From: Owenweeksia sp. TMED14
Lineage (GTDB): Bacteria > Bacteroidota > Bacteroidia > Flavobacteriales > Schleiferiaceae
NCBI GenBank assembly: GCA_949529985.1
Contig: CATIRS010000038.1
Location: forward strand, 1 to 64,000
Length of the DNA: 64,000 nucleotides
Direction: 5' to 3'
The position numbers and the translations under genes are program-made. Below the pieces are notes generated by a model. The model made no database searches. It was not told where the DNA came from and saw nothing but the letters and a program-made list of their open reading frames with translations. Positions within the stretch are counted from its first letter, which is position 1. Each line of letters opens with the position of its first letter. Of the stretch, positions 39,139-48,285 are shown piece by piece.

Positions 39139-42018
39139 ATGATATTTGAGACAAAATTACCTTTCTTTCTTCTGTTTCTTTTTTGTAGTTCATTTCCTAT
39201 TGGAGCTCAAGATATTGCAACTCCTGAAAAAGAAAAAGATCTATTATCTATCGTTAAATCTATGCCTTTAGACTTGTTATGCGGTCAGATGATAATGGTT
39301 TCAGGATATAGCAACCTTGATAGGCGTCATCTTATGTTGTTGAAAAAGTGGACTAAAAAAGGACAAATTGGTGGAATTATATGGATGCAGGGAGGTCCAA
39401 ATCGCCAACGTAATATTATTGCTCAACTTCAAGACTTATCTCAGAGTCATATTGGGTTTCGGTTGCTTATGGCTCAAGATGCTGAATGGGGAGCCTCAAT
39501 GCGTTTGGATTCTGTTTCAAGATTACCTTGGCCTCTTACCCTAGGTGCTACACAAAATCAGGAATTGGCATATAATTATGGAGAATCGTTGGGCGCAGAG
39601 TCTAGGTATCTTGGGATTAATATTAACTTCAGCCCAGTAGTTGATCTAAATACAAATCCTCGGAATCCCATTATTGGTCAGCGATCTTTAGGCTCTGATA
39701 TGACTAACGTGAACAAAATGGCATCTCAAGAAATTTTCGGCATTCAAAGCCAAAAAGTAATGGCTTGCGCAAAGCACTTCCCTGGTCATGGAGATACGGA
39801 AAGTGACAGTCATAAAACGTTGCCGACTTTAACGCAGGATTGCAAAACACTTAAACGCCGAGAAATGCATCCGTTTATCAGTGCGATTGAATCAGGGGTT
39901 GAAGCTATCATGGTTGCCCATTTAAATATACCATCTTTAGATTCAACAGGAACGCCTGCGTCGATTTCAAGACCTATTGTTACAAATTGGTTAAGGGACA
40001 GTTTAAATTTTGATGGATTAATTTTCACTGACGCCTTAAATATGAAAGGATTATCTCAAGATCTCCCCCCAGGGGAAATTGAAGTGCGCGCTGTCGAAGC
40101 AGGTAATGATGTTTTGCTTTTTGTTGCTGATCCTGAAATTGCTATTGAAGCAATTATGACAGCTGTAAAAAATGAACGTATTAGTCGAGAGGATATCGAA
40201 AGTCATGTCATACGAATAATAAAATCGAAAGAAAGATATGCATCGTATGATCACAGAGAATTTGACAATAAATACCTTTCAGATCTGATGAAAAGACGAT
40301 CGTTTTTATCTAAAGAAATTTATCAAAAGGCTAACACCCTTGTTTACGATGTAAAGAATGTTTTGGATTCAACAAAAACATCTAGTATTTATTTAAAAAC
40401 TTACACCGAAAATTCAGTAAATTTTGGAGATAAATTAATTGATACTTTCTCTGCTCATAATGTTGATGAGGAACTTGAATCTGGTCACGGTAGAACAATT
40501 TGGTTGCTGAATTGTGAATTCGCTATAAATCCATGGGAATCTGGAAAAATACCAAACAGTTTATTAAAAGATGCAAAAGAATTTAAGGATAAAGGATTTA
40601 AAGTAGGTTTTGTCCAGATGGCAAATTTATATGGATTAATAAATAGTGCAAACCCAAATCAATATTTAAAAAACATAACAGAATTATTTGATGCGGTCAT
40701 TATAGGTTACGAAGCGACGAATATTGCTATTGAGGAAATAGTCGATTTGATTCTATTAGGCAAGAAGAAGGACTTTAAAGGGGTGATTCCAGTTTCTGGG
40801 ATAAATCTAAATCCTGAAAAAAAAATTGTCTCCTTCTCTTCTATGAAAATAAAATCAGATGTTTTAAAAAAAATTGATTCTATCGTTAATCAGGGGATTC
40901 AAGCTAAGGCATTTCCGGGTTGTCAAGTTTTTGTTTCTAGGTATGGTGAGGTCGTATTAGATTCTTCCTGGGGAACTCTTGATGGTATTAATCCTTTAAA
41001 AAAAAATCATCTTTTTGATATTGCTAGCTTAACTAAAATAATGGCATCAATGCCGTTGCTGATGAAATCATATGAAGAATATGGAGGTGATCGTTTTTTG
41101 GATAGTCCTATTTATAAATTATTACCTGAATTTAAGGGATCCCCTATCGGGTCAATCCTTGTAAAGGAAGTTCTCGCTCATCAGTCAGGTTTGCCATCTT
41201 GGATTCCGTTTTATGAGAGTTTCTTATGGTCTGATGGATCTTTAGATAACAGATTCTTCCGATCGATTAAAAGTCACGATTTCAACACTTTTGTTGCTCC
41301 AGGCATTTATGCTCATAAAATTACTTATGATAGTATTTTTCACCATATATCAACTGTCAAACTTAGTGATGTTGGTTTTTATAAATATTCAGACTTAGGT
41401 TACTACCTTTTTCAGAGATTTTTAGAAAGGAAACTAGGTAAGAGCTTAGATCAAATTCTACACTCTCAGTGGTACGTTCCCTTGGGTTTGAATATGACTT
41501 ATCTGCCTTTGCAAAATGGTTATAAATTGATTGATATTGCTCCAACAGAAAATGATATTATTTTTCGAAAACAACAGATTCGAGGAACTGTACATGACCA
41601 AGGAGCTGCTATTCTTGGAGGAGTTGCTGGTCATGCTGGTCTTTTTGCAAATGCTAATAGCGTAGGTAAGATGATGCAGCTTTATTTAAATGGCGGTAGT
41701 GCTAATGGCTACAAGTATCTTAACTCTAAAACTATTAAGCACTTTACTAGTTGTTATTCTTGTGAGACTGGAAATCGTCGGGCGCTAGGATTTGATCGTC
41801 CTCAAGATTCTGGTGATGGTCCTACATGTGGTTGTGTAAGCCCTAAAAGTTTCGGTCATACTGGATTTACAGGTACTTTTGCTTGGGCAGATCCTGAATC
41901 AGGAATTATATTAGTGTTTCTTTCGAATCGAATTTATCCAAATGCAGAAAATAAAAAAATTTACGAACTTGATATTCGGACTAAAATACAAGAAGTCGTT
42001 CAGAATTCTATTTATTAG
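39139..42018 (+). CDS. Secreted GH3 beta-N-acetylglucosaminidase fused to a class C beta-lactamase-type serine hydrolase
   Basis: A two-domain secreted enzyme, 959 residues from ATG 39139, which places a good signal peptide (hydrophobic 8-18, ending IGAQ) at the N terminus. A start at 39121 adds six residues. The GH3 part (about 30-370) has KHFPGHGDTESDSH, the NagZ histidine-aspartate loop, and GLIFTDALNMKGLS with the nucleophilic aspartate. The second part (about 580-955) is a serine hydrolase with SLTK as SxxK, YSD as the YxN position and HTG near the end. Such fusions are common in Bacteroidota and are thought to recycle or remodel peptidoglycan. It overlaps the next gene by 77 bases. Confidence 0.9.
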   Translation: MIFETKLPFFLLFLFCSSFPIGAQDIATPEKEKDLLSIVKSMPLDLLCGQMIMVSGYSNLDRRHLMLLKKWTKKGQIGGIIWMQGGPNRQRNIIAQLQDLSQSHIGFRLLMAQDAEWGASMRLDSVSRLPWPLTLGATQNQELAYNYGESLGAESRYLGININFSPVVDLNTNPRNPIIGQRSLGSDMTNVNKMASQEIFGIQSQKVMACAKHFPGHGDTESDSHKTLPTLTQDCKTLKRREMHPFISAIESGVEAIMVAHLNIPSLDSTGTPASISRPIVTNWLRDSLNFDGLIFTDALNMKGLSQDLPPGEIEVRAVEAGNDVLLFVADPEIAIEAIMTAVKNERISREDIESHVIRIIKSKERYASYDHREFDNKYLSDLMKRRSFLSKEIYQKANTLVYDVKNVLDSTKTSSIYLKTYTENSVNFGDKLIDTFSAHNVDEELESGHGRTIWLLNCEFAINPWESGKIPNSLLKDAKEFKDKGFKVGFVQMANLYGLINSANPNQYLKNITELFDAVIIGYEATNIAIEEIVDLILLGKKKDFKGVIPVSGINLNPEKKIVSFSSMKIKSDVLKKIDSIVNQGIQAKAFPGCQVFVSRYGEVVLDSSWGTLDGINPLKKNHLFDIASLTKIMASMPLLMKSYEEYGGDRFLDSPIYKLLPEFKGSPIGSILVKEVLAHQSGLPSWIPFYESFLWSDGSLDNRFFRSIKSHDFNTFVAPGIYAHKITYDSIFHHISTVKLSDVGFYKYSDLGYYLFQRFLERKLGKSLDQILHSQWYVPLGLNMTYLPLQNGYKLIDIAPTENDIIFRKQQIRGTVHDQGAAILGGVAGHAGLFANANSVGKMMQLYLNGGSANGYKYLNSKTIKHFTSCYSCETGNRRALGFDRPQDSGDGPTCGCVSPKSFGHTGFTGTFAWADPESGIILVFLSNRIYPNAENKKIYELDIRTKIQEVVQNSIY

Positions 42019-42529
42019 TATTCTTTTTTTTCCCTTTTTGAGTTCAGGTCAAGTAATTAATAATTCATCTGGTTCAAGTTTAGATTCAACATTTGTGAAT
42101 TATTTTGAGAATGGAAAACCTAATAGGATTCAATTATTTTACAAGGGTTTATTGAATGGACCATCCTGGGAATTCCATCCTTCTGGTCAGCTAATGTTTT
42201 ATAATCAATGGGCAAAAGGTAGAAAGGACGGTATCCAAATAATTTATAATCAGGCTGGGAAAAAGATAAAAAGTTCAAATTGGCTTAATGGTAGATTAGA
42301 TGGAGAAGAGCTTGTTTTTTATCGAACAGGAATTATTCAGAGCAGAACTGAATGGGTATTAAATTTAAAGCACGGTAAATCAATCTGGTATCATGATAAT
42401 TCTATCCCAGCGGCTATTTATCCATATAGCAAAGGTGAGATTCATGGTGATGTCATCTTTTTTGATGTAAATGGTAGTGAAGAGTCACGAAAAAAATATT
42501 TAAATAATGAACCGATAAAAATTAAATAA
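41942..42529 (+). CDS. Secreted MORN-repeat (YwqK-like) protein
   Basis: A protein of 195 residues from ATG 41942, or 186 from TTG 41969. Both starts lie inside the 3' end of the GH3 gene in another frame. A signal peptide (RILFISILFFPFLSSGQ, about 21-37) is followed by five or six MORN_2-type repeats, each with the pattern YxNGxxxGxxxxYxxNG, for example FENGKPNRIQLFYKGLLNGP and GRKDGIQIIYNQAGK. Families of this kind are often labelled YwqK antitoxins. Here, with a signal peptide and no toxin neighbour, an envelope role is more likely. Its stop overlaps the bshA start by one base. Confidence 0.8.
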   Translation: MQKIKKFTNLIFGLKYKKSFRILFISILFFPFLSSGQVINNSSGSSLDSTFVNYFENGKPNRIQLFYKGLLNGPSWEFHPSGQLMFYNQWAKGRKDGIQIIYNQAGKKIKSSNWLNGRLDGEELVFYRTGIIQSRTEWVLNLKHGKSIWYHDNSIPAAIYPYSKGEIHGDVIFFDVNGSEESRKKYLNNEPIKIK

Positions 42530-43656
42530 TGCGAATTGGAATTATTTGTCACCCAACCTTTGGTGGGTCCGGTGTTATGGCAACTGAACTGGCTAATTAT
42601 TTAGGTAGGAAAGGACATATTTTACATGTCATCAGTCATGCCCTTCCAGTCAGATTAGATCAATGTAATGGAAATGTAAATTTTCATGAAGTCATTGTGG
42701 ATCCGTATCCTCTTTTTCATTATCAACCTTATGAACTTGCGTTAGCGAGCACTATTGTGGAAACTGTTCGTCGTGAGAATTTAGATATTCTTCATGTGCA
42801 TTATGCAATACCTCATGCTTATGCTGCATACATGGCCAGTCAAATACTAAAAGATCAGAACTTAAACATTCCTATTATTACTACTCTTCATGGAACTGAT
42901 ATCACTTTAGTTGGTAAAAACCCGGCATACAAACCTGCAGTTTGTTTTTCCATAAATCATAGTACTCATGTGACGGCAGTAAGTCAAAGTCTAAAAGAAC
43001 AAACAACAGAACTTTTTAAAATTCAGAAGCCTATTCAAGTTATTCCAAACTTTGTCGACTCTTCTCAATATAGACGCGAGCCTATTAGTTTGCGACGTAC
43101 AATAGCAATGGACTCTCAAGCTATCATATGTCACGTGAGTAATTTTAGACCAGTAAAAAGAATATTAGATGTGATTCAAATTTTCAAGAAGGTTAATGAT
43201 CAAAGAGATTCTAAATTGATTATGGTTGGCGATGGGCCTGATAGAGTTCAGGCTGAAGAACTTGTTCATGATTTGGGACTAAGCGGAAATGTCATTTTTC
43301 GAGGAAAAACATATGATGTGCAATCCATGCTTGGGATTTCTGATATTTTTTTATTACCCTCAGAGACAGAAAGTTTCGGTTTGTCTGCATTAGAGGCTAT
43401 GGCTTCTTATGTGCCAGTTGTGGCCTCTAGAGTTGGGGGATTAAAGGAGGTTGTTGATCATGGAATTAATGGTTATCTTGAGGAGGTTGGTGATATTGGG
43501 GCGATGGCAGAAGATGTTTTGCGGCTTTTAAATGATGATATTAAAATTTCAGATTTTTCAAAATCTTCTCGATCCAAAGCTGAAAGTTTTTCTATGGAGA
43601 GAGTTGGTGGTATTTATTTGAAACTGTATAAATCTATAATTAATGAGAAAGAATAA
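42529..43656 (+). CDS. bshA: N-acetyl-alpha-D-glucosaminyl L-malate synthase BshA
   Basis: BshA joins N-acetylglucosamine from UDP-GlcNAc to L-malate, the first step of bacillithiol synthesis. The 375 residues have the GT4 fold. The N-terminal part is MRIGIICHPTFGGSGVMATELA, which is diagnostic for BshA. Then come HVHYAIPHAYAAYMA and TTLHGTDITLVG, and the nucleotide-binding EX7E motif sits in PSETESFGLSALEAMA around residue 275-290. bshB and bshC are not in the window. The start shares one base with the preceding stop, and the next gene overlaps its 3' end by 14 bases. Confidence 0.95.
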   Translation: MRIGIICHPTFGGSGVMATELANYLGRKGHILHVISHALPVRLDQCNGNVNFHEVIVDPYPLFHYQPYELALASTIVETVRRENLDILHVHYAIPHAYAAYMASQILKDQNLNIPIITTLHGTDITLVGKNPAYKPAVCFSINHSTHVTAVSQSLKEQTTELFKIQKPIQVIPNFVDSSQYRREPISLRRTIAMDSQAIICHVSNFRPVKRILDVIQIFKKVNDQRDSKLIMVGDGPDRVQAEELVHDLGLSGNVIFRGKTYDVQSMLGISDIFLLPSETESFGLSALEAMASYVPVVASRVGGLKEVVDHGINGYLEEVGDIGAMAEDVLRLLNDDIKISDFSKSSRSKAESFSMERVGGIYLKLYKSIINEKE

Positions 43657-44020
43657 TGATTTTCAAGCAGGATCTGAAAAAGATAATTCCTTTTCTGATG
43701 CCTTGTCAAGTGCATTAGGCATTGATAAAGTAAAAGATTCAACATTTTTTTCTATTGATGATTGCTTGGAAAAATCAGTCTCTGGATTAGTGGAAATTTA
43801 TTTTGAAAAAAAAGGACGTAATGGTAAAATTGCAACGCTAGTTGATTTTAATAAGATGGATGGAGGCGACTTATTTTCAATGGCAAAATCACTGAAAAAA
43901 TTGTGTGGGGTTGGTGGGAGCTTAAACGGATCCGTTTTACTTCTTCAAGGTGATGTTAGAAATAAGTCTGAAGCCTTCTTAAGTGATTTAGGCTTAAAGA
44001 CAAAAAGAATAGGGGGTTGA
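43643..44020 (+). CDS. SUI1-domain (eIF1/YciH-like) translation factor
   Basis: A protein of 125 residues whose C-terminal 75 residues form a SUI1 domain: KKGRNGKIATLVDFNKMDGGD, LKKLCGVGGSLNGSVLLLQGD and the terminal FLSDLGLKTKRIGG. eIF1 and bacterial YciH share this fold. YciH is reported to affect initiation fidelity in stress, but the role in Bacteroidota is not established. The N-terminal 45 residues are polar and unassigned. The gene overlaps bshA by 14 bases and its TGA overlaps the TTG start of the next gene. Confidence 0.9.
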   Translation: MRKNNDFQAGSEKDNSFSDALSSALGIDKVKDSTFFSIDDCLEKSVSGLVEIYFEKKGRNGKIATLVDFNKMDGGDLFSMAKSLKKLCGVGGSLNGSVLLLQGDVRNKSEAFLSDLGLKTKRIGG

Positions 44021-44790
44021 TTTACATTGAGAGCATGCAAAATGCTAGAATAAAAAAGCTTATTCATTGGTCTAAGAAACCAGGCACGCAAAAAAAAGAT
44101 GGAATATGTATAGTCGAAGGGGAAAGAGAAATTATGCGTGCTATTTTATCTGGATGGTTGATTCGAGATTTATTTCTTTGTGAAGAATCAGATTTAGTGT
44201 CTAAACTCCAAGAATATAGTCCGATTCTTTGCTCTAAAGACGTATTCTCTAGATTAGTTGTTCGTCAAGGAACAATTATGTCTCTCGCTGTTTTTGAAAG
44301 ACCGATTCAGGACTTATCAAATTTAGATTTACCAAAAAATCCTTTACTTCTTATTCTTGATGGCCTAGAGAAACCGGGAAATGTTGGGGCATTGTTACGA
44401 ACAGCTAACTCTGTAGGGGTAGATGCAGTAATATTTTCGTCATTGAAATGCGATCCATTAGGAACTAATTCAATCAGAAATAGTATAGGTGGTATTTTTA
44501 ACACTCAATGGGCTCAGTCTAATAGTTCAAATGTTCAGAAACTATTAGTGGATTTAGAAATAACACCTTATTTGATGCACTTATCAGGAGCTAAATCGCC
44601 TTTTGAAATGGATTTTATTGGCCCAAGTGCTATAATACTTGGCTCTGAGGATAAAGGATTAGGTCCGAGTTGGGAAAAGATAAAATCTCACAAGCTAAAA
44701 ATTCCAATGAATGGAATTGTTGATTCATTAAATGTTAGTGTTGCAGGTGCAATAATACTTTATGAGGTTCTGAGACAACGTTCTATTTAA
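44017..44790 (+). CDS. SpoU/TrmH-family RNA 2'-O-methyltransferase
   Basis: An RNA ribose methyltransferase of 257 residues with the trefoil-knot SPOUT domain. The motifs are LILDGLEKPGNVGALLRTANSVGVDAV, IILGSEDKGLGPSW and the knot segment KIPMNGIVDSLNVSVAGAIILYE. The N-terminal substrate-binding part is KKDGICIVEGEREI. I prefer the TTG start at 44017, which overlaps the previous TGA, because it yields IYIESMQNARIK, the conserved family start. ATG 44035 is the alternative. The target may be rRNA or tRNA. It converges on the second uvrA with 21 bases between. Confidence 0.9.
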   Translation: MIYIESMQNARIKKLIHWSKKPGTQKKDGICIVEGEREIMRAILSGWLIRDLFLCEESDLVSKLQEYSPILCSKDVFSRLVVRQGTIMSLAVFERPIQDLSNLDLPKNPLLLILDGLEKPGNVGALLRTANSVGVDAVIFSSLKCDPLGTNSIRNSIGGIFNTQWAQSNSSNVQKLLVDLEITPYLMHLSGAKSPFEMDFIGPSAIILGSEDKGLGPSWEKIKSHKLKIPMNGIVDSLNVSVAGAIILYEVLRQRSI

Positions 44791-44811
44791 GCTATTTTTC
44801 ATCTTGATGAA

Positions 44812-47562
44812 TTAATTTTTTTCGAGAAAGACTAATGTTGGTGATTTATCTATTCCATGAAAATCTTCTAGTGCTCCTTGGAATAGTAGATATCCTCCGT
44901 CATCTCCTCCTTCAGGTCCCAATTCAATTACCCAATCTGCATTAGAAATCACATCAGTGTGATGTTCGATTACTAGAACAGTATGCCCTAAAGCAATAAG
45001 AGCATTAAAAGAATCCAGTAGTTTTTGAACATCATCAAAGTGCAAACCGGTTGTCGGTTCATCAAAAACGAAAAATATAGGATCAATCGAGTTTCCTTTA
45101 GATAAATAGTATGCAAGTTTGACCCTCTGGCCCTCACCTCCAGATAACGTAGAACTAGTTTGTCCTAGCTGAAGATAACCTAACCCTACATCGATAAGTG
45201 GTTGAAGTTTAGTGGCGATTTTGCTTAGTCCAGAATTGTTAAAGAAAACGTAGGCTTCATCAATTGTCATCCTCAATATCTGGGCTATGTTTTGGCTATT
45301 AATCTCTACATCAAGTACGTCATCTTGAAATCGGTCTCCATTGCAATGTTCGCATTTGAGGTGTACGTCAGCCATGAATTGCATTTCTATCGTTACAAAT
45401 CCATCACCCTTGCAAATATCACATCTACCACCTTCGGTATTAAATGAAAAATGTTTCGGTTTTAATCCTCTTAGTTGAGCATTCTTCGTTGATGCGAAAG
45501 CAGTTCTAATATCATCATATATTTTTAGATAAGTTACAGGGTTCGATCTTGATGATTTACCCATTGGGTTTTGATCTACAACTTCAACAGAATTAATTTG
45601 TGCTATTTCGCCAACTAATGTTTCATAAGAGTTTGCTTTTATACTGCGTTCGCCAAGATGTTTCTGGATTGCTGGTACTAATACATTTCTGATTAATGAG
45701 GTTTTACCACTCCCGCTGACGCCGCAGACTACAGAGAAGTGACCAAGTGGTATATCAATATCAACTTTTTTTAAGTTATTCAGAACCGCACCGCGAATTC
45801 CAATAGTTTTCGGCTGTTTAATGCGTAGAGCTGATCTTGAGACTTTTTTTTCACCTTTTAAATACTGAGCAGTTAGACTTTTTGACGATTGGATATTACT
45901 GCCTGGACCAGAATATATTACATGCCCTCCATTTAAACCAGCTTTTGGTCCAATGTCTATTAGAGTATCGGCAGATTTCATAAAAAGAGAATCATGTTCG
46001 ACAACGATGACCGTATTACCCATATCTCTTAGTTTAAATAGTACTTCAAGAAGTTTTTGAGCATCTCTAGGGTGAAGTCCGATACTTGGTTCATCCAAAA
46101 TATAAATTGATCCAATTAATGAAGAGCCAAGGCTCGTTGCAAGATGAATTCTCTGGGACTCTCCCCCCGAAAGTGTTCCAGCAGGTCGCTCAAGTGTTAA
46201 GTAGTGAAGTCCAACCTTTTCAAGTACGTTTAGTCGATTTTTTATTTCTATCAAAAGCCGTTCGGCAATTTTAATATCGTTTCCTTTTAAATTCAATTCA
46301 TTGAACCAAATAGACGCTTTGGATACTGACCAAGATAATATTTCAGCTATTGATATTCCTTCTATTTTTACATATTGAGCCTCTTTCCTGAGTCTTTTTC
46401 CTCCACAATCAGGACATATTGTCTTCCCTCGATATCTTGCTTGCAGAACACGAAATTGAATTTTATAAATTTTACTTTCAACATATCTAAAAAAATCATT
46501 AATTCCTTTGAAGTGCTTGCATCCATCCCAGATAAGTTGCTCTTGATGAACTGTTAATTGATTTATCGGTTTATGGATTGGCATGTCTGCTGCTTCTGAG
46601 CCTAGTATCAAATCATTTTTCCATTTTGAAAGTTTTTCACCTCTCCAAGGTGCTATAGCATTTTCGTAGACACTTAAATTTTTGTCTGGAATCACTAAAT
46701 CTTTGTCAATTCCCATCAAAGAGCCAAAACCTTCGCACTCAGGACAAGCTCCTTGGGGCGTATTGAATGAAAACAAAGCTGGTGACGGGTCGTCAAAATC
46801 AATTCCATCTTCATTAAATCGATTTGAAAATATATCTTCAGCACCGTTTTCCCAACGTAATATTAATTCACCCTGACCCTCAAAAAAAGCAGTTTGAATA
46901 GAATCATTTGCTCTGTTTATTGTCTCTTCATTTAAATCCTTTAAATGCATTCTGTCGACAACGAGAGAAAATATTTGTGTACTCTCAGGTATATCTTCAA
47001 TTTTATATATTGTACCAATCTTATCTATTATTCTAGAATATCCTTGCTGAATAAGAAGATCACACATTTCTTCTTTGGTACGATCTTCAAAATTAAGAGG
47101 ACTTATTATAAGTACTAAAGATTCTTTTTTTTCTTTAATTCTATTTAAAACATCTTTATTTTGGTGACGTTTAACTTCATTTCCAGAAATTGGAGAATAG
47201 GTTTTCCCGATTTTGGCAAATAAAACTTTTAAATAGTCATGAAGTTCAGTAACTGTCCCTACTGTTGATCTGGGGTTACGTGAGATTACTTTTTGCTGAA
47301 TGGCTATTGCTGGAGCAAGTCCAGTTATGTTATCGACCTCTGGCTTATCTAATTTTCCCAGGAATTGTCTTGCATACGAGGATAATGATTCAACATATCT
47401 TCTTTGACCTTCAGCATAAAGTGTATCAAATGCCAGCGAAGATTTACCACTACCACTTACTCCAGTGATAACAACTAAATGACCATGCGGAAATTCGATA
47501 TTAATATTCTTGAGATTATTAACTCTCGCACCAATAATTTTTAACTTATTTAATTTTGTCAT
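44812..47562 (-). CDS. UvrA paralogue (second excinuclease A-type ABC ATPase)
   Basis: A protein of 916 residues with the full UvrA layout: Walker A GVSGSGKSS near residue 32 and GVSGSGKTS near 630, signatures LSGGESQRI and LSGGEGQRV, and the second zinc module (CDICKGDG...CEHCNGDR). The first zinc module has lost its first cysteine pair altogether, and the region between residues about 120 and 240 differs strongly from the UvrB-binding domain of the first copy. It may therefore work without UvrB or with reduced affinity. UvrA2-type paralogues elsewhere are tied to drug or damage tolerance. It is transcribed alone from its own promoter element. Confidence 0.9.
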   Translation of the reverse strand: MTKLNKLKIIGARVNNLKNINIEFPHGHLVVITGVSGSGKSSLAFDTLYAEGQRRYVESLSSYARQFLGKLDKPEVDNITGLAPAIAIQQKVISRNPRSTVGTVTELHDYLKVLFAKIGKTYSPISGNEVKRHQNKDVLNRIKEKKESLVLIISPLNFEDRTKEEMCDLLIQQGYSRIIDKIGTIYKIEDIPESTQIFSLVVDRMHLKDLNEETINRANDSIQTAFFEGQGELILRWENGAEDIFSNRFNEDGIDFDDPSPALFSFNTPQGACPECEGFGSLMGIDKDLVIPDKNLSVYENAIAPWRGEKLSKWKNDLILGSEAADMPIHKPINQLTVHQEQLIWDGCKHFKGINDFFRYVESKIYKIQFRVLQARYRGKTICPDCGGKRLRKEAQYVKIEGISIAEILSWSVSKASIWFNELNLKGNDIKIAERLLIEIKNRLNVLEKVGLHYLTLERPAGTLSGGESQRIHLATSLGSSLIGSIYILDEPSIGLHPRDAQKLLEVLFKLRDMGNTVIVVEHDSLFMKSADTLIDIGPKAGLNGGHVIYSGPGSNIQSSKSLTAQYLKGEKKVSRSALRIKQPKTIGIRGAVLNNLKKVDIDIPLGHFSVVCGVSGSGKTSLIRNVLVPAIQKHLGERSIKANSYETLVGEIAQINSVEVVDQNPMGKSSRSNPVTYLKIYDDIRTAFASTKNAQLRGLKPKHFSFNTEGGRCDICKGDGFVTIEMQFMADVHLKCEHCNGDRFQDDVLDVEINSQNIAQILRMTIDEAYVFFNNSGLSKIATKLQPLIDVGLGYLQLGQTSSTLSGGEGQRVKLAYYLSKGNSIDPIFFVFDEPTTGLHFDDVQKLLDSFNALIALGHTVLVIEHHTDVISNADWVIELGPEGGDDGGYLLFQGALEDFHGIDKSPTLVFLEKN

Positions 47563-47572
47563 ATCTGAATTG

Positions 47573-47580
47573 CAAAAATA
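47573..47580 (-). promoter_or_regulatory. -7 promoter element for the uvrA paralogue
   Basis: On the reverse strand it reads TATTTTTG, an exact TAnnTTTG, ten bases from the start codon at 47562. No LexA-like palindrome was recognised around it. Confidence 0.5.
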
Positions 47581-47677
47581 CCCTTTGTAGTTGAAGAAAA
47601 AATGCTAGATTCGTTTAAACAAAAAAAATACTGCCTATAAAATAAAATACCTACTTAAACTTTTAATATTTTGGTTT

Positions 47678-48250
47678 ATGAAAAGCGTAGGTAAGAATGA
47701 TGCTGAACTTGTGGCATCATACATAATTGGTGATGAATTTGCTCTGGAGAGGCTTGTCATGCGCCACTCAAAATCAGTTTTTAATTTAATTTTCTCGAAA
47801 GTTCACAATGAAGAGCTTTCTAATGATATTTTGCAAGAAGTCTGGATAAAATTTATTCGTATTTCAAAAGCTAACGGATATAAAGAGAAAGGCAAATTTT
47901 CAGGATGGATTCATCGTGTTGCCAGAAACGCAGTAATGGATCATTTTCGAAAACAAAAACGTTCAAAAGTTATAAGTATTGACGATTGTCGGCATTCGAT
48001 ACTTGGAATAACAGACGAGACTTTAAATTTTGAAGAGGAAACTCTTCAAAACCAGTGGTATTCTGATATGAAAATTGCTGTTGAACAACTACCGCCTGAT
48101 CAACAAGAGGTTATAGAATTAAGAATGACCTCAGGATTAAGTTTTAAAGAGATTGCTGAGGAAACTGGAGTGGGAATTAATACTGCGCTTGGTAGGATGC
48201 GTTATGCTCTGATGAATTTGAGAAAAATAATGAAAATAGATTTATACTAA
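47678..48250 (+). CDS. ECF-type sigma-70 family RNA polymerase sigma factor
   Basis: A sigma factor of 190 residues with region 2 at about 20-95 (LIFSKVHNEELSNDILQEVWIKFIR, GWIHRVARNAVMDHFRKQKR) and region 4 at about 130-185 (LPPDQQEVIELRMTSGLSFKEIAEETGVGINTALGRMRYAL), a clear helix-turn-helix. The region between is short, as in ECF factors. Regulation by an anti-sigma factor cannot be confirmed. The only gene behind it is a 51-residue protein that does not look like a membrane anti-sigma factor. A tentative promoter octamer (TAGATTCG, 47606-47613) lies upstream. Its regulon is unknown. Confidence 0.92.
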   Translation: MKSVGKNDAELVASYIIGDEFALERLVMRHSKSVFNLIFSKVHNEELSNDILQEVWIKFIRISKANGYKEKGKFSGWIHRVARNAVMDHFRKQKRSKVISIDDCRHSILGITDETLNFEEETLQNQWYSDMKIAVEQLPPDQQEVIELRMTSGLSFKEIAEETGVGINTALGRMRYALMNLRKIMKIDLY

Positions 48251-48285
48251 GGGTGTGTCTTCTTGCGTTATTAGTTAATTAATGA

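Noticed and set aside
41942-42529. Reading the MORN-repeat protein as an antitoxin
   Set aside because: YwqK-type names suggest toxin-antitoxin systems, but there is a signal peptide and no toxin-like neighbour, so the label was not carried over.
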